Positions 5,577 through 10,594 of a stretch of 10,594 nt of DNA are shown piece after piece (the first letter of the stretch is position 1; each line of letters begins with the position of its first letter). The notes beneath the pieces are model-generated. The model did no database searches, had not been told where the DNA came from, and worked only from the letters and a program-made list of their open reading frames with translations. Position numbers and translations under genes: made by a program. The DNA comes from an uncultured Sutterella sp. (GTDB lineage: Bacteria; Pseudomonadota; Gammaproteobacteria; Burkholderiales; Burkholderiaceae_F), in NCBI GenBank assembly GCA_900770335.1, contig CAAGKD010000117.1, positions 1 to 10,594 on the forward strand. The letters are read 5' to 3'.

Positions 5577-6674
5577 TCAGAAGATCTCGAAGGGCGCGAC
5601 CTGCGCAAAGTCGCGCGTGAAGTCCCCTTCGCTCGCGACGAAGGCGCGCATCGTGCGCATGTCGTCCGCGCGGCGGGCGTTGTTGGGGCTGTCGAGGACC
5701 ACCATGACGAGGCGCCGCTCGCCGATGTCGCTCTGCACGACCATGCAGCGGCCTGCGGCCGTCGTGAAGCCCGTCTTCTGGATGCCGATCTTCCAGGAGG
5801 GATCGCCGATCAGACGATTCGTGGTCGAGAGGTTCACCATGCGCTTTCCCGTGCTGATGCTCGCAAAGGGGCGCGTGGAGGCGTCGCGGATCTCCTGATG
5901 CTCGTAGACAGCTGCGACGAGCCGCCCGAGATCACGGGCGGTCGAGTGGTTGCGGTTGTCCAGGCCCGTCGGATCGGCGAAAAAGGAGTCAGTCATGCCG
6001 ATCGCCGCCGCGCGCTCGTTCATCTTCGCGACGAAGGCCTTGCGCCCGCCGGGGTAGCTCCTCGCAAGCGCCGCCGCGGCGCGGTTGTCGCTCGACATGA
6101 GCGCGGCCTTGAGCAGCGCCTCGCGCGTGAGTCGCATGCCGACGCGCATCTTGGAGGACGCCGTCGAGCGGACGTAGTCCTCGCGGGTGATCCGGACCTT
6201 CTCGGAGAGGTTGAGGTCGCTCTCGGCGATGACGAGCGCCGTCATGAGCTTCGTAACCGAAGCGATCGGCAGCTGCACGTCAGCGTTCTTGACGACAAGC
6301 TCCTCGCCCGTGTCCTGGTCGATCGCGTAGGCGACGGAGCTGCCGAGCAGGAGCGGATCCTCGGTCTTTCTCAGGCCCGCGAGCGTCGCCTGCGAGGGGG
6401 AGAGGCCCGCGCGGTTCCGCGCGCGGGGCTTCGGAGCCGCCTTGCGGCCGTTCTGCGCCTTCTGGACGGGCTTTCTGAGCGAGGTCTTCACGGCCTTCGC
6501 AGGCGCCGCCTTCACGGGGCGCAGGCGCACGGGCGCGGTCTTCTTCGCGGGCTTGACGGCCGCGGGCTTCGCCGCGGCCCCCGCCGCCAGCGCCTCTCCG
6601 GAGAATCCCGCCGCGATCAGCGCGGCTGAGAGGAACCAAACGAGCGTCTTGAGAGTCTTCGGAAGCGTGGGCAT
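5577..6674 (-). CDS. pbpG: D-alanyl-D-alanine endopeptidase (PBP7 type, peptidase S11)
   Basis: PBP7 is a periplasmic low-molecular-mass penicillin-binding protein that cuts the D-Ala-meso-DAP cross-links of peptidoglycan. All three active-site motifs are present: SVTK (139-142, nucleophile Ser139), SDN (195-197) and KTG (300-302). They lie in recognisable family contexts: LPIASVTKLMTALVI, ALMSSDNRAAAAL and KIGIQKTGFT. Residues 1-30 form a signal peptide (KTLK, a hydrophobic core, then GEALA as a likely cleavage site). Residues 31-90 are an unusual Lys/Ala/Pro/Arg-rich linker. The protein has 365 residues against about 310 in E. coli, and the linker explains the excess. The ATG at 6674 gives the signal peptide and is the only plausible start, though no clear Shine-Dalgarno sequence precedes it. 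It lies 166 bases downstream of hrpA on the same strand and may share its transcript or use a promoter in the gap that I could not define. Confidence 0.94.
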   Translation of the reverse strand: MPTLPKTLKTLVWFLSAALIAAGFSGEALAAGAAAKPAAVKPAKKTAPVRLRPVKAAPAKAVKTSLRKPVQKAQNGRKAAPKPRARNRAGLSPSQATLAGLRKTEDPLLLGSSVAYAIDQDTGEELVVKNADVQLPIASVTKLMTALVIAESDLNLSEKVRITREDYVRSTASSKMRVGMRLTREALLKAALMSSDNRAAAALARSYPGGRKAFVAKMNERAAAIGMTDSFFADPTGLDNRNHSTARDLGRLVAAVYEHQEIRDASTRPFASISTGKRMVNLSTTNRLIGDPSWKIGIQKTGFTTAAGRCMVVQSDIGERRLVMVVLDSPNNARRADDMRTMRAFVASEGDFTRDFAQVAPFEIF

Positions 6675-6701
6675 GGCAGGCGGAAAATCAGGCCGTGAAA
6701 T

Positions 6702-6725
6702 TCATTCGCGCGCAGATGCGAATGA
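6702..6725. repeat. Inverted repeat upstream of pbpG
   Basis: TCATTCGC (6702-6709) and GCGAATGA (6718-6725) form a perfect 8-bp inverted repeat around an 8-base centre (GCGCAGAT). It lies 28 bases before the pbpG start, in a gap with higher A/T content than the genes around it. A GC-rich hairpin, CCGCG/CGCGG (6727-6740), adjoins it. It could be an operator, an RNA hairpin in the pbpG leader, or chance. Neither has a good U tract for minus-strand termination. Confidence 0.35.
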
Positions 6726-6840
6726 GCCGCGCGAGCGCGGATTTTGTGATTTTCGCCCGAAGAGCCGCTCCGGGACAAGCGTCGCTCGGGAGTCGTAACA
6801 AAATGAAAACGATTCTCGAGTCGACGCCCACCCGGACGCG

Positions 6841-9800
6841 TCAGAGCCGCGCAATCGACTGCCAGATGCGCTCGAGGCGCTTCACGCTCACAGGCATCGG
6901 CGTGCGCAACTGCTGCGCGAAGAGCGACACGCGCAATTCCTCGAGCATCCAGCGGAACTCCTCGAGCCTCGGATCGGGCTGTCCGCGGCGGGCGGCCACG
7001 GCGCGGATCCAGGGGAGCGCCAGGCGCTCGATCTCAGCCTGGCGCGCGGCATCCCGCTGCGGATCGTCTCCGTAGTGCTCAAGCCGGTGCACGATCGCGC
7101 GCAGATACCTCGGATAGTGCATGAGCTGCGGCAGCGGCGCGGCGAGAAGGAAGTGCTTCGGGAAGAGCCCCCGGAGCTGCCCCGTCACGTCGTCCGTTAG
7201 GGCCTTCTCAGAGGTGAGGCGCTTGAGCTTGAGCGGAATCGCCGACGCGATCGAGGCGACGTCCGTGAGGAGACGCGAGACCTCGCCCGCAACGAGCGAG
7301 AGCCGCCCGCGCACGTCCTCCCGACGCGCGCGGAAGGCCGCCTCGTCCGCCGGCAGAGGCTCGGCCATCGCCGTCGCCTCAAGGACGCAGTCGATGACGT
7401 CGCTCTCGAGGGCGTCGAAGTCCTCGAAGTTCTCCGCGAGCCCCGGAACGACCGAGGCCTGCATCTGCACGCGGCCGAGCTCCCTCAGGCTCCGCTCGAC
7501 GAAGCGCACCTGCTCGCGCAGCGTCAGGCGGAAGAGCTTCCTCAGGCCCTTTCTGTGAGCCTTCTGCGCCTCGAGCGGATCGTCGAAGACCTCGATCGAG
7601 CACGCCTCGCCCGCGTCAACGAGCGCCGGGTGGCCGATGAGGGTCTGCCCGCGGCGCTGGATCTCCATGAGCTCAGGAAGCTCGCCGAAGGTCCAGTCGG
7701 TGATGCGGTCGGCGAGGTCCTTCGCGACCGCCGCATCCTGCTGGGCGACATTTCGGAAGGTCTCCTGGGCCTGGGCGCCGAGCTCGGCTCGGAGCTCGGC
7801 GAGGTTGCGCCCCATCGCGAGCTGGCGGCCGTGCTCGTCGACGACCTTGAAGTTGAGGATGAGGTGCGCGGCGAGCTGCTCGAGCTTGAAGTCGCCGGGC
7901 AGGCACGGCACGCCCGTCTCCGAGCGCACGTCGTCGGCGAGGACCTCAAGGAAGGGCCGCGGCTGCGCGACGCCGCCCCCGGAGCGCTCGAGGAACCCCG
8001 CCGCGAAGTCCGCGAGCGGCACGCAGTTGCGGCGGATCTTCTGCGGAAGGGTCTTGAGGAGCGCCTGGGCCTTCTCCTTGACCATGCCCGGAACGAGCCA
8101 GCCGCAGCGCACGGCGTCGATCTGGTTGAGCGCGAAGAGGGGCACCGTCATCGTGACGCCGTCGCGGGGGCTTCCGGGCTCGAACTGGTACGCGAGCGGC
8201 ATCGTCACCCCGGCCATCTCGAGCGCCTTAGGGAACCACTCGGTCGTGACGCCGTCGGCGGAGTGGCGCATGAGCTCCTCGCGGGTCATGCGCAGCACCT
8301 TCGGGTTCTCCCTGCTCGCCTTCTCGAGCCAGGACTCGAGCGTCTTCACGGAGAGCACGTCCACGGGAAGCTCCCGGTCGTAGAACTCGAAGATGAGCTC
8401 GTCGTCGACGAGAACGTCGGGGCGCCGCGTCTTGTGCTCGAGATCCTCGATCTCGCGCACGAGGCGCTGGTTGTGCTGGTAGAAGGGCAGGCGCGCGTCG
8501 AGCTCGCCGGCGACGAGCGCCTCGCGGATGAAGAGCTCGCGGGCGAGCTTCGGATCATGGGGCGCGAAGGACACGCGCCGCTGCTGATAGAGCGTGAGGC
8601 CGTAGAGCGTTCCGCGCTCCATGGCGACCACCTCACCGCGGTTCTTCTCCCAGTGCGGCTCGCTCCAGGAGCGGCGGATGAGCGGGCCTGCGGCGGCCTC
8701 GATCCACTCGGGCTCAATGTCAGCGACGCAGCGCGCGTAGAGCTTCGTGGTCTCGATGATCTGCCCGGCGAGCACCCAGCGGCCGGACTTCTTCGCGCGC
8801 ACCGACCCCGGCCAGATCCAGAACTTGATGCCGCGCGCGCCCGCGTACGGGGGCTGGCGCCAGTCGCTCTCGACGGTCTTGGAGCCGATGTTGCCCAGAA
8901 GCCCCGTGAGCAGCGCCCGATGCACCTGCTCATAGGTCGCCGGCGCCGTGTTCATGCGCCAGCCGAGCTCCTCGACGAGCGCGGCGAGCTGCCCGCGCAC
9001 CTCGCGCCACTCGCGGATGCGGCGGGGCGAAAGGAAGCGCCGCTTCATCTCCTGGTCGAGCCTGCGGTTGCTCTCCTTCTCCTCGCGGGCCTTCTCGACC
9101 CAGTCCCAGAGCTTGACGAAGGAGAGGAAGTCCGAGCGCTCGTCGGCGAGCTTGCGGTGCGCCTCGTCGGCGGCCTGCTGCTGCTCGATCGGGCGCTCCC
9201 TGGGGTCCTGCACCGAAAGCCCCGAGCAGATGATGAGGAGCTCCCGCAGGGCGCCGCGCTCGGAGCCCGCGAGAAGCATGCGTCCGAGCCTCGGATCGAC
9301 GGGCAGGCGCGCGAGCGCGCGGCCCACGTCCGTGAGGCCGCCCTCCTCGGTGAGGCACCCGAGCTCCTGAAGAATTCCGTAGCCGTCGGCGATCGCCTTC
9401 GGGGGCGGCACCTGAACGAACGGAAACTCGCGGATGTCGCCGAGGTTGAGCGACATCGCGCGCAGGATCACCGCCGCGAGGTTCGAGCGCATGATCTCCG
9501 GATCCGTGAAGGCCGGGCGCCGGCTGAAGTCAAGCTCGTCATAGAGGCGGATGCACACGCCCTCGGCGACGCGGCCGCAGCGGCCCGCGCGCTGGTTGGC
9601 CGAAGCCTGGCTCACGGGCTCGACGAGGAGCTGCTCGACCTTGGAGCGGTAGGAGTAGCGCTTCACGCGCGCGAGGCCCGTGTCGACGACGTACCGGATG
9701 CCCGGCACCGTGACGGAGGTCTCGGCGACGTTCGTCGCGAGAATGATGCGGCGCAGGCCGCCCGAGGGACGGAAGACCTTGTCCTGGTCCGAGGCGGAGA

Positions 9801-10594
9801 GCCGCGCGAAGAGCGGCAGGATCTCGGCCCTGCCGACGCGGGACTTCCTCAGGAAGTCCGCTGCGTCGCGGATCTCGCGCTCGCCCGGGAGGAACACGAG
9901 CACGTCGCCGCGCCCCGTCGCCTCGAGCTCGCTCACCGCGTCGTCGATCGCGAGAAGCATGCGGTCGTCTTCCTCGTCGTCGGCGTCCTTGAGCGGCCGC
10001 CAGCGGATCTCGACGGGATAGGTGCGTCCGGAGATCGTGAGAACGGGCGCGGGGCGGCCGTTCGTCGCGAAGTGCTCGGCGAAGCGCTCCGAGTCGATGG
10101 TGGCGGACGTGACGATCACCTTGAGGTCGGGGCGGCGCGGCAGGAGGCGCTTGAGGTACCCGAGGAGAAAATCGATGTTGATCGAGCGCTCGTGCGCTTC
10201 GTCGATGATGATCGTGTCGTAGGCCGAGAGGAGCGGATCGCCCTGCGTCTCCGCAAGAAGAATGCCGTCCGTCATCAGCTTGATCGAGGCGCCCGGGGCG
10301 GTGTGGTCCGTGAAGCGGACCTTGAAGCCCACGACGTCTCCGACGGGCGTCTTGAGCTCCTCGGCGATGCGCCGGGCGATCGAGCTCGCGGCGATGCGCC
10401 GCGGCTGCGTGTGGCCGATCCGGCCCGTCTGACCGCGGCCGGCCATGAGGCAGATCTTCGGGAGCTGCGTCGTCTTGCCCGAGCCCGTCTCGCCGCAGAC
10501 GATGATCACCTGATTCTCGCGGATCGCCTCGATGATCTCGTCGGCGCGCTCGGAGACGGGCAGCCCCGGAGCGAGCGTGAAGGGCGGCACCGGC
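6841..10594 (-). CDS. hrpA: ATP-dependent RNA helicase HrpA (DEAH box), N-terminus beyond the window
   Basis: HrpA is a DEAH-box 3'-5' RNA helicase, linked in E. coli to mRNA processing and to rescue of stalled ribosomes. Counting from the GTG at 10590, the motifs are GETGSGKT (33-40, Walker A), TQPRR (61-65), DEAH (130-133, Walker B), TSAT (161-164), LATNVAETS (284-292) and QRAGRCGR (333-340). RecA domains 1 and 2 are followed by the winged-helix/ratchet (HA2) and OB-fold regions, then by the long C-terminal DUF3418-type region that separates HrpA from HrpB. The end (RWMLEELRVSLFAQQLRTP, then LERIWQSIARL) matches HrpA closely. E. coli HrpA has about 1300 residues, with roughly 75 before the LPVS segment seen here at residues 10-13. 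The frame stays open to the window edge, so I treat the GTG at 10590 as internal and about 60-70 residues as missing. No key residue is lost. Confidence 0.96.
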   Translation of the reverse strand, partial: PVPPFTLAPGLPVSERADEIIEAIRENQVIIVCGETGSGKTTQLPKICLMAGRGQTGRIGHTQPRRIAASSIARRIAEELKTPVGDVVGFKVRFTDHTAPGASIKLMTDGILLAETQGDPLLSAYDTIIIDEAHERSINIDFLLGYLKRLLPRRPDLKVIVTSATIDSERFAEHFATNGRPAPVLTISGRTYPVEIRWRPLKDADDEEDDRMLLAIDDAVSELEATGRGDVLVFLPGEREIRDAADFLRKSRVGRAEILPLFARLSASDQDKVFRPSGGLRRIILATNVAETSVTVPGIRYVVDTGLARVKRYSYRSKVEQLLVEPVSQASANQRAGRCGRVAEGVCIRLYDELDFSRRPAFTDPEIMRSNLAAVILRAMSLNLGDIREFPFVQVPPPKAIADGYGILQELGCLTEEGGLTDVGRALARLPVDPRLGRMLLAGSERGALRELLIICSGLSVQDPRERPIEQQQAADEAHRKLADERSDFLSFVKLWDWVEKAREEKESNRRLDQEMKRRFLSPRRIREWREVRGQLAALVEELGWRMNTAPATYEQVHRALLTGLLGNIGSKTVESDWRQPPYAGARGIKFWIWPGSVRAKKSGRWVLAGQIIETTKLYARCVADIEPEWIEAAAGPLIRRSWSEPHWEKNRGEVVAMERGTLYGLTLYQQRRVSFAPHDPKLARELFIREALVAGELDARLPFYQHNQRLVREIEDLEHKTRRPDVLVDDELIFEFYDRELPVDVLSVKTLESWLEKASRENPKVLRMTREELMRHSADGVTTEWFPKALEMAGVTMPLAYQFEPGSPRDGVTMTVPLFALNQIDAVRCGWLVPGMVKEKAQALLKTLPQKIRRNCVPLADFAAGFLERSGGGVAQPRPFLEVLADDVRSETGVPCLPGDFKLEQLAAHLILNFKVVDEHGRQLAMGRNLAELRAELGAQAQETFRNVAQQDAAVAKDLADRITDWTFGELPELMEIQRRGQTLIGHPALVDAGEACSIEVFDDPLEAQKAHRKGLRKLFRLTLREQVRFVERSLRELGRVQMQASVVPGLAENFEDFDALESDVIDCVLEATAMAEPLPADEAAFRARREDVRGRLSLVAGEVSRLLTDVASIASAIPLKLKRLTSEKALTDDVTGQLRGLFPKHFLLAAPLPQLMHYPRYLRAIVHRLEHYGDDPQRDAARQAEIERLALPWIRAVAARRGQPDPRLEEFRWMLEELRVSLFAQQLRTPMPVSVKRLERIWQSIARL

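Noticed and set aside
4860..6629. 589-residue open frame on the plus strand spanning the Fe-S gene end and the pbpG antisense
   Set aside because: It crosses a strong terminator and two certain genes, and its composition is Arg/Ser/Ala low complexity. No family resemblance.
10588..10590. GTG at 10590 as the true start of HrpA
   Set aside because: The frame stays open to the window edge and HrpA proteins normally have about 60-75 more residues before this point, so the gene is treated as cut by the window.

Overview
The window is GC-rich bacterial chromosome with compact housekeeping gene order. It most resembles a betaproteobacterium of the Burkholderiales, and I would guess the Sutterellaceae. 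The guess rests on protein style: a class 2 (quinone-linked) PyrD, a full-length HrpA helicase with its long C-terminal region, a PBP7-type endopeptidase, and a NarI-like/Fe-S/CCG membrane protein. The class assignment is fairly secure; the family is an inference. I see no mobile element, CRISPR array, phage gene, toxin-antitoxin pair or integration scar.

Left part (1-2813): a two-pass membrane protein of unknown function (231-1040, +) converges on thpR (1072-1656, -), an RNA 2',3'-cyclic phosphodiesterase. Upstream of thpR on the same strand is pyrD (1761-2813, -), the fourth step of pyrimidine synthesis. A terminator-like hairpin lies between pyrD and thpR and ends only about 20 bases before the thpR start.

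Middle part (2814-3430): a divergent control region without protein genes. Leftwards it holds a pyrD promoter with a perfect -10 box. Its predicted start is an A followed by five Ts, the layout that permits UTP-sensitive slippage in other pyrimidine genes. Rightwards a near-consensus sigma-70 promoter (TTGACA, 17 bp, CATAAT) drives an initiator tRNA-fMet gene (3145-3221) ended by a strong intrinsic terminator.

Right part (3431-10594): a single large membrane iron-sulfur protein (3431-5467, +) of the HdrD/NarI-like type probably passes electrons between a soluble donor and the quinone pool. It converges on pbpG (5577-6674, -), a periplasmic peptidoglycan endopeptidase, with a bidirectional terminator between them. 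Upstream of pbpG on the same strand is hrpA (6841 to the right edge, -), a DEAH-box RNA helicase whose N-terminus lies outside the window.

The genes do not form one pathway. PyrD and the Fe-S protein both probably feed electrons to quinone, and ThpR, tRNA-fMet and HrpA all concern RNA or translation, but each looks like its own transcription unit or a loose pair. The most interesting signal is the possible nucleotide-sensing start site of pyrD.
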